From contig JALGQZ010000006.1 of the NCBI GenBank assembly GCA_023105745.1, forward strand, positions 1,723,468 to 1,787,467: a DNA stretch of 64,000 nt, in the 5' to 3' direction. Positions 24,016-35,824 of the stretch are shown piece by piece. The position numbers were made by a program, and so were the translations under genes. The notes beneath the pieces were generated by a model. It made no database searches. It worked only from the letters and a program-made list of their open reading frames with translations, and was not told the DNA's origin. Origin of the DNA: Austropuccinia psidii. Taxonomy: Eukaryota > Basidiomycota > Pucciniomycetes > Pucciniales > Sphaerophragmiaceae. How positions within the stretch are numbered: the stretch's first letter is position 1; every line of letters begins with the position of its first letter.

Positions 24016-25408
24016 TCACTCAGGCTTTTCCCTCACTGGAAAATTAGCCTGACGGTTGGAAAAGCTGCTTTTAGGGCTTTTGAAACAAGAGTCAATACTA
24101 TTCTTCCCACCACAATAGGTACATATGCCCTCCTTCATGCTTCTTTCTTTTTCAGAAATCATAAACTTGAGGTCCGTATTCAGCAAAGAAGAATGGGGCT
24201 TGTCCCTCTTCTCAAATTTGTTCTTCTTTTGACTTGAGCTTGAAGAATTTTGAGCATGAGAAGAATTTGACTTGGAGGCTTCAGGATTCTTCTCTTGAAA
24301 ATGACCCTTCTTCTTTTTCCTCTCATGTTGCCTGGTATCAAGCTTCAGGATAATATCCATTAAGCATTTTAAAGAGTGTATTCTTGAAGGATGGGAGTCC
24401 AATTGATCCAAACTCCTGTATGGCAATCCCTTCCATTAATGATGGATGAGATCTCTTTCACCCCAGTCTCCAATTCTTGAAACCAAACTTCTGAAATCAG
24501 AAATGTATGATGAAACATTTCCACCTCCTTTCATTCTTAAGTATTCCAATTCTGCTTCAGCTTTTCTAACTTCATTTGGATCCCCAAATAAGGTAAATAG
24601 TTGAGATTAAAATAAAGTCCATTAATTGAGAAGGTAGCTTAGATCTTGATTAGTGAGATTGGAAAGATAAGGCTCAATCTATTTAGCAGCCCTGTCAATA
24701 AGAAATGAAGTGGAATAGAGAAATGTCTTCCTGTCTTGAAAGAATTTTGCCAGATCATAATGAAAAATAAGTTTACAGGCCTGAATTAAACTTCTGACTT
24801 TGAAGGTCTGAGTCCCATCAAAGCATTCTGGTGCCTTCATAGATGGAGTTTTGATGCTTCAGAAGATGAATCTTCTTGAATATTGGCCATAATTGAGTCA
24901 TTTGCTGCATGATGGCCAATAAGGATGGTTCAGAATTATGAGAGATAGGATGATTAGACTGGGCTAGAGTTGGTCCTCCAGTACCTTGGGATTCCCCCAC
25001 AGAAACAGTAAAAGGTTCAGTACCACCAGACTCTTCCTCTTCCACAGAATTCTCCTCCCCCTCTTCACTGTCTTCACCAGGACCTTTGAAAGTGATCCTT
25101 GAAAGTCCTTGAAAACTGCCAACTACTCCTGAAAAAGAAATTGATCTTCTTGGACCTCTTCCTTCCTTCCTGGATGGTGCTGCTCCTTCCAAATTGGGTC
25201 CTCTGTCTAATTAAACCCTCAGTCGAGGAACTGCTGGGGTGCCATCAAGAGGAGCTCTTGGAGTTGGAGTGAGAACAGCTTGATCTCTGGCCTGAGATCC
25301 TGTCTGTCTTTCAGGAGGTGAATGTTGAACATCCAAGATCTCAGGAATAAAATGAAATGAGATTAATAAAATCCAAAATTTGAAGGTGAAAAACTTAAGG
25401 CAATTCAA
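24016..25408 (-). pseudogene. family D Gag
   Basis: The best preserved part is at the N-terminal end: RQTGSQARDQAVLTPTPRAP, GRGPRRSISFSGVVGSFQG, an acidic EEGEENSVEEEE block and LLAIMQQMTQ. After a stretch full of stops (about 24820-24430), the C-terminal part resumes in another frame with DQLDSHPSRIHSLK and a CCHC-type knuckle (CTYCGGKNSIDSCF) near 24120-24080. A stop at 25213-25211 also breaks the beginning. This Gag type differs from A and B and lacks their coiled-coil and overlapping frame. It resembles Gag proteins I associate with Austropuccinia, which supports the host assignment. That recognition is from memory and unverified. Confidence 0.82.
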
Positions 25409-25419
25409 AAAGAAAGCTT

Positions 25420-26088
25420 GAAGTAAAAATCAAAATCAAAATCAATTTCTTGAAGAAAAATCAATGAATCAATATGAAATCATGAAGTATATAAATCAAT
25501 AAATATCAAAATTAAATCTTCAAATCAATAAATCAATATTTCAAATCAATAAAAATCAAAAATCCTGCAAAAAATCAATCAATCAAATAAGTTATTGATG
25601 AAAAATCAATTTATGTCAAAAATTCTTGATGTCAAAAAAATCAGCAAAATCAATAATCTTCAGGTCAATCCATTTTCTTCAAGTAAATATTAATTTTATG
25701 TCAAATCAATGAATAAAATCATATCAAGTTAGCTCTTCTTAAAAAATCAAAATTCTTGAAAAATTAATCAATATGAATCTTGATATGAAGAATGTTTCTG
25801 AATTATCTTGATGACCAATTTGAAAAAACAAATGAAAATTAAAATTAAAATTTAATTATGAATTAATTAATTTGATGATTTTAAAAAAGATTTAAAAAGA
25901 GAAACAAAAATAAAATTGGGTCAGCTTTCAATTTTCAAAATGAAGAATTAGTGAGAGAAAATTGAGATATGACAATGAATCATAAGGTTCATAAACATTA
26001 AAGAGTCATAATTTTGATGAAATGAGTGAATGAAATTTTAAAGAAAGGATGAAAAGGATGAAAAGAAGCTATGATTTAAGTAATATAA
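25420..26088 (-). repeat. AT-rich leader of D with dense AATCAAT repeats
   Basis: About 25430-25760 is packed with irregular AATCAAT, TCAATAAA and AAAATCAA units (ATTGATT on the element strand). The rest is plain AT-rich sequence. No gene is seen. No TGG-type primer-binding site follows the LTR end at 26089, which may mean decay or a different priming mode. Confidence 0.7.
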
Positions 26089-27519
26089 TGTCACAGAGGC
26101 TCTTGGGGAAAACAAGAGTGGCCTGGCACTCAGAAATCAAGGAACTCACTTGGAAGACCCCAAAGAATAAAGATAAAATAAAACAAATGAATTTCTTTAA
26201 GAAATATGTAGATACAAAGATGAGATTCAATAAGAGCAATATAAAGCCAAATGACCAAAGAGACAACCAAGTAATTCCCTAATTACTGTTTCAACCTGCC
26301 AGAAGGAACAATGGAATTAGTAAGGATATGACCACCAAATATCCATTGACAGGCAAAGAAAGAAAAGAGAAGGTTCTAAATTACTGACTTGATAATATCA
26401 GTATTCACTTAAAAAAAATGATAAGATAAATAAAGATAAAATAAAATCAGAGTATATTAATTAACTGGGGAAAAACCCCCCCAGGGTGGAAAGGGTAGCC
26501 GGTATATGTGAAAAGCTGGGAGCTTGAGTTCTTCAGGCTGAAAACTGATCTGTGTTGATCCTTGAGGCTGTATTAACTTCTTGATGAAGTGTATACCTTT
26601 CCAAATTGGGAAATGAACTGGGTTGAATGATTGTCTCATGGCTTATGATTGAAAGACAGGTCTTGATAAATCCAGACTGTATGGAATGAATATGGTTGCC
26701 AAGGTGGATTGATGTAGAACTGACATTTGACAGATTGGTTTGGAACTACCTCTTGAACACCCCTTGAGAATGAATTGCCATTATTCCCTTGGAGGAATAC
26801 TGTGAGTGAGAATATACAATGATGGCTTGATGGTGTCATTGATATTTGAGAGTAACACTTGTCCTTGAGCCTTGATGAATCCTCTGTATGATGTGATGCC
26901 TAGATGACCTTATGAAATGTTGAAATAACCTTGCAAAATTGGTGCCATTGGATTGCTGATGACAAAAGATTCATAATGGTGTATAACACCATTTATGGCA
27001 CTTTTGGTATTTGGAGGGTGAAAATGGCCAACATCTTTTGGAAGGATTCAAGGAGGATATGGGTGAAAAACGGGTTTTGGTGGCTTCAGAGGTGACAAAG
27101 TGGTTTTTGAATGTTTTGGCCAAATACAGCTTATACAGCTTTAAAACTGTATTTGCGCAAAACTGGCAATTAAGCCCCAAATAGCCTAATATAGCCATTT
27201 GGGCATATTTCCCATATTACATGGGAAAATGGCATAAAATGGATGAATACAGCAAAATGTGCAAATCTGTATTTAAAGCTTAAAAATCCAAATACAGCTT
27301 TTTGGGCTGTATTTTCCCTGTTGACTGGAAAATACATAAGATTTCCCAAAAGCAGAAACTGACCAGGAAAGGCCTCATGATGATGAAGGGGCCATGTTGG
27401 CCGCAGATAGTGAAATGAACATAAAAGGCCATAAAAGATGAAATGGCCAATTATTATGGATATGGCATGGATATGCCATATTGAGGTCCAAGAGGGTGAA
27501 TTTCCATGGTTGTGATACA
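26089..27519 (-). repeat. 5' LTR of family D (1431 bp)
   Basis: On the minus strand it starts TGTATCACAACC (27519) and ends CTCTGTGACA (26089). It aligns end to end with the solo LTR at 21591-23066. The bases just outside (26084-26088 and 27520-27524) do not match, so this is not a simple solo LTR. Its position upstream of gag in the right orientation fits the 5' LTR. Confidence 0.8.
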
Positions 27520-28196
27520 AGGGTGCCAGACTCCCCCAAATTCCTTTCTAAAAGGTGTGGGATGTCAAAATTCACACAAAAGTTCATCACTTTTTTCCTG
27601 GAATTGAGGGTCTGTGACTCAATTGATGATGAGGTTTTGATACCAACCAGGGCAGTTTTGACTGTTGCCAAGAGGGTAACAGTACCCTTAAGCTAAAAAA
27701 ATCTTAATCAAAACAGTTTTAACTGGTTTTGATGTCTCTTACACACATTATGACATGTTTTGAAGGTTTGAAAGCAGGTATTACTTTGGTAATGACTGCT
27801 TTAAGGGACTAAAATGGCTAAAATTAGCCCTTTTTGCGTCTAAACCAGGGTTCAATGATGCCATAATTGGCTTTTAAAGACTTTTTTCTTATATTAATTT
27901 CCTGCAGTTCTTTACTAAATTAATTTCAATTGAAATTGCTCTTGAAGAAATTTGGTTTGTAGCCTTAAATATCTCTTTTAGAGTATTTTTTGGATAAATT
28001 TTTATTTTTTTTAAAAACAAAAAAATCTTTATTACATTATTGTTTTATATTATCAAAGTTAAAATCAATAAATTTGGCATGTTTTGTTTTAAAACTCTTA
28101 AAGATTTACTATCTTAATTAAATTTTACTTTATACAAATTTTGAGGATAGTAAAAGTATTTGATTTTTAATTAAAGTTTCATACCCATACCTTACA
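27520..28196 (+). repeat. fragment of a C-family LTR
   Basis: Homologous over most of its length to 45985-46970, the 3' part of the LTR after the C-family pol. Shared stretches include GGGATGTCAAAAT, TTTTGATACCAACCAGGGCAG, ACCCTTAAGCTAAAA and TTAATNAAAGTTTCATA near the end. The left edge is cut exactly where the D LTR begins, which suggests D inserted into a C-family LTR. The fragment ends ATACCTTACA. Confidence 0.75.
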
Positions 28197-29684
28197 AAGA
28201 TATGGATATGAAACTAACACATACTCTGGTTATAAGTAAAAAAACTCCTTCTACACATTTTTTTAGGCTAAAATACTGGAAATATCTCCTAAATGTATAC
28301 TTGATTTTTCAAATCCCTCCTTGAAATATAGTTTGTGTCATTCAGATTGAGGTTCTTTTTCAAATTTATAATAAGTAATCTTACTATAAGAAGAGAAGAG
28401 AAATAGGTGTATTATGTTCCACTCAAAACAAAATATGATAAGACACAGAAATCTTATTTAAGGGTTTCTCTTTCATCATATTCATAGTATCAGGAAATAT
28501 TCAAGTAATTGAAACTTTTTCTCATTGATTGCAGATCTCAAAATACAGTGTTTCCAGTGTTAATATTCTTTAGCTATGGTTTTCTGTAACTGAGTTAGTG
28601 AAGCTTCAATATATATGTAAATTTCCATAAGACAGACCATAAAGGTTGAATTTTTTGTTAATGACATGATATCAATCAATAAAGAAATAAAAATACATAG
28701 GGAATTAAAGTTATCCTTTAAAATGTGTTTTTGATCCACTGAGCTTTGACCAACCTGACCAAACAATAATATTCAGGAAATTAAATTAAATTTTTCTAGC
28801 TTGCATATATGTGACTTAAAATTCTTCCAAAACTTCCATTTTGAAATTCCATCTCTGTCCTAGCTCCTACATGTATCTAATTTATCTCCCATGTCAAATT
28901 CCAAATGCAACACCTGCTGTTAGGTGTAGCCACTTTGTTCATGGTGCTTTATATTGTCAGGGTAAAATTTTAATTTCTTTAGAACAAAAAAAAAATCTCC
29001 AATTTTAATTTCTTTTTCTTTTTCTTTTATTTGTATTATTATTATTTATATATACATATATTTATTAAAATGATATAAAAAATTAAATTAAATTAAAAAA
29101 AAGTAAATAATAATAATCAGTCCAATCAAAAATTCTTTATTAAAAAAATCTCAAGAGGGAATTTGAAAACTTACGGACTGATCTGATCCTGAGATTAGAA
29201 AAGGATAAGTACCAGCTACAATGGTATAGTGGTTGATTGGAAGATTTATACTTTTCCTCCCGTTTTAACATAATCAAAATTCATTCGTAGTATAATTTCT
29301 ATGCCAACATTTCAAATTTCAAGCATAAGATAATAAAATTACTTCTGAATCCTATTATGCTCGTTTATTTGAGACGCTCCCATAATACTCCGATATTGCT
29401 TCAAAAACAGCATCTACATCATTAATCCACATAGGAGCAATCCTTGTGCCATTTTGCACGCAATTTTTGAGGGTTTTACACCTTTTAGCACTACCACTAA
29501 GCCCACTTAGTGCCTGGCTTTATAACATGTAATGTTGAAAGTTTCGTACAGACAAAATTGTTGAGTTAAAAATTTCAAAGAAACCAAAGTGATACAAAAA
29601 ACCAAAAAGAATCGCAAAACATAGGCAATTGAATTAAAATTTTACACAAAAAGCAAATCAGCATGACGTATTATGAATGATATC
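28197..29684. other. intergenic region downstream of the kinesin gene
   Basis: AT-rich with homopolymer runs (for example 28985-29110). I see no convincing coding frame, RNA gene or repeat family member. The 68-codon minus-strand frame at 28560-28766 has no recognisable features and is not called. Confidence 0.6.
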
Positions 29685-32600
29685 TCATGCCTCAGCAATC
29701 GGATTTCCAAAACTCATTCTGATAGATTCTAATTCAGGCAATTCATTCACAATCGATAACAATGCCTCAATTCCATCCTCGTCACTTCCTTCATCGCTAT
29801 CTTCAAAGCTTTGGCTCTCGTCATCAAGAGTTGGCCGAAGATCTGTTTCTGCTTTGCTTTCACGGGTTGTATTCATTTTGGCGAATCGAGAAGCTTCTCG
29901 CTGTGATTCTTCATGGGGCTGAAGTTCATAAGATGTTCCAACTGAAGACGATCTTCTGCGACGGTCATGGCGATGACTGGTAGATAGTTGATGTTTACTC
30001 CTTACGGGCCGACGCTCCAGTTTAGACAGCCGTCGTGTCGATCGGTCCAACTCATTAATGATAAACATTTCGAGCCTTTTTGTTTTCTATGTCCCAAAAC
30101 AGTTGTAGCCCCAAAAACGTGAACAAGACGGTAAGAATGTATTATTTAGGATTTGACCCTTTTTTTTATTGATAAAGGTTGGGGGAGGGCTAAAAAGTGA
30201 AATTTAATTGATTTGGAAAAAACGCTTACATTTCTGGAGGCCTCCAACATCTTTACGACTTCATTGCCAAACTTCTTTCTTTCTTCAACCTCTTGGGCTA
30301 GTAAACTTAATCGATCCTCCAAAACTTCTCGGCTTTCTGCAACCCTCCTCTCTGATTCTTCAACTTCTTTTTCTATCAGTTCCATCATAGCTTCTTCTGC
30401 TTCTGGAGTTTGTGACTCCGAAGGCTCTCTTTGGAATACATTCAATCTTCTCTTGAAGCCACTCAGTTCGAATTTTAGACATGCAATTTCATAAGCTTGC
30501 AAGTCTATCTTTTCTTCTAACTTTTTCACCTTTCTGCTTTTGCCTGCATCCTGCCTTCTACCTCTTTCTCCCTAAAAAAACATCAAGCAAGCCACCCCCA
30601 ATTCAAAACCAAATTGTTAAGCAGTGTTGCATTTTTAAGAAGAAAAGTCAAAAATCCACGGCAAACCTTTGATTCATTATACACCAGTGTTTCGGTGAAC
30701 TCGTTAGACTTTTTAACCGGGCTAACAGGTCTCGTATCCCTTTTAATAACTTCTTCTTGGTCTATGTTTTTTGAGTTCAAGACAATCGATTGCAATTCTT
30801 GAAGTTGCTTCTTAATCCTGGCACGCTCCTCAGCTGCTCTTCTCAACTAAGTGCATAAGTTTTGCTGCATCAATGAAGTGTAATGAAACCTTTGCTCTAG
30901 CAAATTGAATCTCGAACTCAACTCGCTCCTCATCTATCACCGCATCCGATGCTTTTGTTTCCGCTCCGCCCTTATGGTTGCAATTAGTTGTAGTTTGATT
31001 GACCTTTTTCATTGCCTCCATTAGCTGGGTTTGCAATTCGACAATCTGTGTATAGCAAATAGTCAGAGACTTTAAAACTTTAATAAATTGACATGAGAGC
31101 TTAAGGTAAATGGGTCAAATCAAACCTGTTGACGATAACGAGTGATCAAAGCTTTATCGCTTAAAATTTCTTTCACGCCAGCCCTGGTGTGAACCTTTTT
31201 AACTCGGCTTGCGAATCTCAATGTGCTTCTACTCTCCTCAATCGCCTGAATTGAACCATTCATTGTACAAATCACACAGACTCTGGATTCTCCTGATAAA
31301 GAAGGTTGAAGGATTTGAGTCAATTTGGAATCTCTGTAAGGAATGTGTTGTTGCGGCCGCTTCTTCCTTTCATTAGTTGCAAGACTGAGTTCTGCAAGAG
31401 CCCCAATAACCTTTTCCAACGTTAATAAGCTACAAATAAAAAAGGAATTGGTTTAGTGGCGGCAGATGGAAACACAGGAAATCAATCAATATACCTTTTA
31501 TTAATAAAGGCACCTTCACTTCTGCGTTCTACTTCACTACTAGCCCTTTCATTGCCGGCCAAATCAATCAAGCAAACTTTGGACCTTCTGACGGCCCCGG
31601 CTACGCCAGTTAGCTTTGACTCTATCACAATCCCAAAAACCGTGTGTGAGCGACTAGAGCGTGCGTTCCAATCTGTTCCTGCGACATGACGTTGTTTTTC
31701 TCCCCTAATTAATAATGCTGCGACTTGGGCCGCACTTGTCACTAGTTCTTCTCGTACAGGTTCTGCAAAAAACATTCCATTTGTTTGCTGGCGAATTCGA
31801 ATAGGTGGGGGTGAATATTGCGTGGGAGGGACCAGCAGGTCATGAATTTGTTCATTATATATTTCTAAATACGAGACCCTCAATAAAAACTCCCTTTCAG
31901 GATGCTATAAGTCCTCATCAGGAAGAAATTCAAAGTCGAAATGTCAATGAGGTAATGATAGATTGTTAAAGATGCTTGGCGAACGAAAGAGGCAAGGAAA
32001 ACTCAAACGATTCGAATATATGAAAAAATCTCTTGAACTGATAGAGGAATGATCCCAGGCTGATAATGATTACCAGTTAAGGTAAACGTTTTTCCGGAGG
32101 CTGTTTGACCATAGGCGAAAATGGTGGCATCATAACCGGCCATTGCAGAACTAGTAAAGATTGATTAGCTAAGTGGTTCAGCAAAATATTTTTGCAATCA
32201 GGTATAATAAATAGATGGTAATCGCATACAGGATCAAATCTCTAGCACCGGACTTTTTGTAAACATCTTGGTTTGGTGATTCTGGCCCAAAGACCCCATC
32301 TAATTGGGTTGTTTTTAAATAGAAAAAGTTGAGAAAAATGAAAGAAATTTGAGCCAAAATGAAAAAGCGAGGTAAGCAGAGAAAAAAGGCATACCAAATG
32401 ACCATTCTGGAGGATTGGATTGACTGTGAAGTATTGATTGATTCTGATTTGGAGCTTGCTCGCAAATTTTATTTTGAGTCTGATCGAACAACCAACAAGT
32501 CTTTTCAACTTGGTTCAAGTGATGATCGGTGTTATTATGAGCAATTTTGCCCCTCATTCTAATGGATACCAAAACATTCTCATCCCGGGCTTTTCCGATG

Positions 32601-33355
32601 GGAGGCTCGTCGGGAAGTAATTGATGGTCCAAATTAGGTTGAATGGAGGGTAAGTTTAAACTTGAAGAAGAGGGTGACAATGGAGGTCTGGAGGAAAGAA
32701 TTCGCGAGGTTGAAGGATTGGGTGCGCCGGGCAAGAGTTGCTTTTGCCTGGGCAAGGCTTCTGCAGTTAGCGCAGCTCTGATGGGAGTTAATTTCTGAAG
32801 TTGGGAGAGTGTTAGTACCGGAGGAACTGGAGATGATAAAGATTGAAACGAAAACGTTGAGGATGGAGGCGACAAGGAGGGCAATGAAGGAGATGGTAAC
32901 TGGGAAGACTGCTTTGATGATGATGATACAGGGATGGTGGCAGGCTTAGTAATTGGCTTTATCGATCCTGACCTGAATTTTGGTTTATAGGAAACAGGAT
33001 GACTAGTTGGAGTGCTGTTGGAGGGTTGTTGATGTAGGGATGAATGATGAAAGGGTGAAGCGGTGGATGATGACAAAATTAATTTTGAAGGGGTGCAATG
33101 AGTTGATGGCGACAGAGTTTTCGAAGGCGAGATTGATAACCTTCGGCTTAGAAACTTCCTTGTCGGCGTGAACGGGGAAGAGCTTGTGGGAGTGAGGAAT
33201 CCGGAACAGATTGGCTTTTTGTCTGGAGATGATCTAGATTTTACAGGAGTTGCTGGTCTGGGTTCAAATTCGCTGGTGTCAAGTATAGCGCCTGAGTTTG
33301 AATAATTTGAATAATTCATGGCAAGCGAAGACGATGAAGGAAGAGCGGTAATCAT
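29685..33355 (-). CDS. kinesin-7 / Kip2-type plus-end-directed motor protein (9 exons, 988 aa)
   Basis: Exons on the minus strand: 33355-32395, 32299-32230, 32150-32009, 31904-31495, 31429-31126, 31045-30890, 30846-30667, 30571-30230, 30086-29685. The sum is 2967 nt, phases agree at every junction and all introns are GT-AG. Residues 1-257 are a Ser/Pro-rich extension. The motor spans about 258-607: FDGVFGPE, P-loop GQTASGKT at 358-365, switch I NARSSRSH at 471-478, switch II DLAGNE at 505-510. Charged coiled-coil segments follow to about 855, then a Ser/Arg-rich, acidic tail. The motor matches CENP-E/Kip2 kinesins, which move along microtubules in spindle positioning or polar growth. Intron 6 is only 43 nt. 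This is the only clear host gene in the window. Confidence 0.93.
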
Positions 33356-35050
33356 AGTACTCCGATTTGAAAAGACTGCTTGCTAGTCAGATTTGTAATA
33401 TCGGATGATGTGCGTACTTGATAGTGATTAAAAAATGATGATTTGAAGATGCGATCTAGTATTAGGAATGTCAAGTTGGATGATTGTTTAGCCAAGACCC
33501 AAACAAAGCTGAACGATCACGGAGTGGGCAGATGAGGGAATGGAACGATTAATGAGGATATGGATATTCGTCGGTCTGATTGAGCCGTTGATTGGTGTAG
33601 CTTGAATTTTATGAAAGGAATGTATGACTGGCAATAAATTAATTGAATCGGAAGCTGCTTGAAAAAGGATGTACGATGGCGGTAGGCTGTAGCAATTTGA
33701 GCTTGAAGACGCTGAGAAAGTTCTCGGAGTAATCTAGTCCTGTGAGAATTTCAAAATTTTAGAATTTTCCTGATCTTTCATGTCATCCAAGACCGCTCCG
33801 ACTCCGACTACGATTCCGATGCCTTAATGCGGAGTAATCTTGATGGAACGCGTCCTGTTGTGGTCCAGTCAGTCGGCGAGTCGCAGCTCAAGAGAATTCT
33901 TGACGACGTGACGATGGCTTGCCGTAGGCCGTAGAAGCAGGGACGCCAATCCTTGTCTCAAGATCCAACAAGGCTCCGGCCGGAATCGACGGCAGTAAAT
34001 TAACCAAAAAGGAAATCTTGAAGCTCCCACTGGGTCGAATTCTAGATTCTATGACAACACCGATGAAATGACATTCCGCATGTATCGTTTGGTGGAGAAA
34101 GTTTCATCGATCCAAGGAATTGAGAAACATGACTAGATGTTCAATTCATCATCAACCAGGGACATCTTTTCAAACGCAAACATACCTTCCCGGTACGATT
34201 CTCTTGAGATCCGGGAAAAAATCATTCCTTGACATTCCGTGGTCGATGACGATCATCGGATATCGATAATTGAGTTGAGTTGCTCGATAGGAGTCGGACT
34301 TGCTTTTACTTGAAAAAATGATATCGACATTTAGGCCTTGCATTCTCAATTTAGGCTCTCAAGAAGATTCATCTGAGAGTTTTTGATTCATTCTTGAAGA
34401 AAAGCAGGTTAATTTTAATACGATTTCCCCCATTTCGGTGAAAAAATCCTCCACTAATAACTTGACCAAGTCCGTCGCTGCCACAAACAGAAAATTGAAG
34501 TCAGAAATTCACGATAAAATTCGAAAGTGAGATGCCTCAAATGGCTCTACTCGGAGTAGGGACAGTTTAAATTTTAGCTGCTCAGATTTACCAAAGCAGC
34601 AAGTAATCTTCTATACAAAGGCCATTTGCTGTTTATCAGCTGTCTTAATACTGGAGTTTGCAGCGGTCCATCGACTTAACTTGAGAAATTTCCTTGCAAG
34701 ATTTTCTGCAATGGCATCTCTAAGCTCAGCTTCGGTCTCAAAACTATCAGCCAATTTAAATCCAAAGTTACGACTAGCTCAATTTTGATGGTACCACAGT
34801 TTTTTTAAGGGCGTGCCATGAGCCATGGGCACGTGTTCATCAACAAGTTGGCACACGGTTTGATTTGGCGTTTTTTGGGGTGAATATTTTTCCAAGAAAA
34901 AAAGGCCAAAAGGCCGATATGTTTACAAAAAATAAATGCAAAAATTGGATGAATGGTCGAAAAAACCTAAACAGTTAATTGATAAGGATCCCATGCCATG
35001 GTTTGCTGCGGCAAGCCAGCAGGATCACTAAAAGAGGGGTTACGCCAGGA
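33356..35050. other. non-coding interval upstream of the kinesin gene
   Basis: More balanced base composition than the flanking transposons, and no frame of 60 codons or more. It must hold the kinesin promoter and 5' UTR. A short imperfect TCCGAC/TCCGAT repeat lies near 33795-33820. No RNA gene is recognised. The join to the B' element somewhere near 35000-35130 is not sharply visible. Confidence 0.6.
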
Positions 35051-35129
35051 GCTCCTTTGTTATTAGACTCTTCCCACAAGTCAAAGTTGAACATAGTATC
35101 CATAAATACAGCTTGCCAGGAGGAAAGGT

Positions 35130-35485
35130 ACATCTCAGCCTAAGGAGTGATAAAAACTACAAAACTCCTTCCATATGTTGGAGAGTTTGGTTGATTTGTA
35201 CTCCAAACATCATATTACATCCACAACTGGCTTGATCAAGCTGACTAGTGCATCATTTGAGGTGAGGTGATTGTGATTTTCAATATCTTCAATGACCAAT
35301 TTGTTGAATTGCAATGTGAAGGGCAGAGTGGGTATGATTTCCCGCAATGTCTTGCCATCCACCACTGTGTCCAAGGTGTCCTCTTCCAGGTCTTCTGGTT
35401 CTGGAGAAGTCTTCTCTGTCCTCTGGCTGGTGCTTTTGGAAGCCAAGGTCTCTGAGGTGTACAGGTGACATATCAGTGTTTGCAA
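35130..35485 (-). pseudogene. B' gag start and decayed overlapping frame
   Basis: The gag frame begins MSPVHLRDLGFQKHQPEDRE at 35471, homologous to B1 gag. The second frame (KTLREIIPTLPFTLQFNK..., from 35485) corresponds to the overlapping ORF of B1 (LTIRELLPKVLFQIKFN). It hits a TGA at 35210-35212, then continues recognisably (STKLSNIWKEF) before further stops. Both frames are thus present but broken. This is an independent copy showing that the two-frame arrangement is a family trait. Confidence 0.65.
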
Positions 35486-35504
35486 GCAGTCAAAAACTTT
35501 ATGT

Positions 35505-35824
35505 TCTTAGGTTATTTACCTTTGACTGTGCCTTGTACAAACTTGTTGTCTGCTGCTTTTGGCAATTTACCTTTAGAGGTTACAACTGAGTTCATGACTG
35601 TAATCTTCCCTGTACAAGTTGTTAAGGTTGGTTTACCTTTTATTGATGCAGAGCTTTGTGGTTTTCTATTCCTCTGAGTGGCAATGGGTGTGCACGTTTT
35701 ATCTGTTATATAAGGCCTTCACTGTGCCTCTTTCCTTTGCCCTTGCTTCCCTCTGGTTCTGAGGGTGTCACTGGTATGCTGTCCTTTGACTGGGTCTCTA
35801 GTGGAATGTAGTTTTCTTCCACTG
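35505..35824 (-). pseudogene. B' leader exon, decayed
   Basis: An acceptor (GATTCAG) is followed directly by TGGAAGAAAACTACATTCC, matching the B1 leader exon start (TG then GAAAAAGACTATATTCC). The donor AAAG|GTAAAT is also kept. The interior has stops and shifts. Like the other leader exons it starts with TG. Confidence 0.55.

Larger units (their letters stand above)
21172..27519 (-). mobile_element. decayed Ty3/gypsy element of family D, with nested insertions
   Basis: In element order: LTR 27519-26089, an AT-rich leader, gag 25408-24016, protease about 23990-23870, linker and RT 23461-23067. The solo LTR insertion (23066-21591) follows, then RT continues to 21172, where an A-family element interrupts it. 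RNase H, integrase and 3' LTR are not seen. Many stops and frameshifts mark it as the oldest element of the stack. Confidence 0.8.

Noticed and set aside
25430..25760. CRISPR-like or satellite array of AATCAAT units
   Set aside because: Units are irregular with no fixed spacer or period, in a eukaryotic retroelement leader. Simple low-complexity sequence.
26089..27519. A solo LTR
   Set aside because: Flanking five bases do not match, while gag of the same family follows in the right orientation, so the 5' LTR reading is better.
32315..32394. Extension of the first kinesin frame past PPEWSF
   Set aside because: The GTATGC donor at 32394 and in-phase continuation FDGVFGPE in the next exon show this stretch is intron.
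35060..35130. A ~50-codon minus-strand frame near 35130-34980 (WQAVFMDTMFNFDLWEE...)
   Set aside because: Too short and without match to B1 gag. It may be remaining gag or unrelated DNA, so no gene is called.
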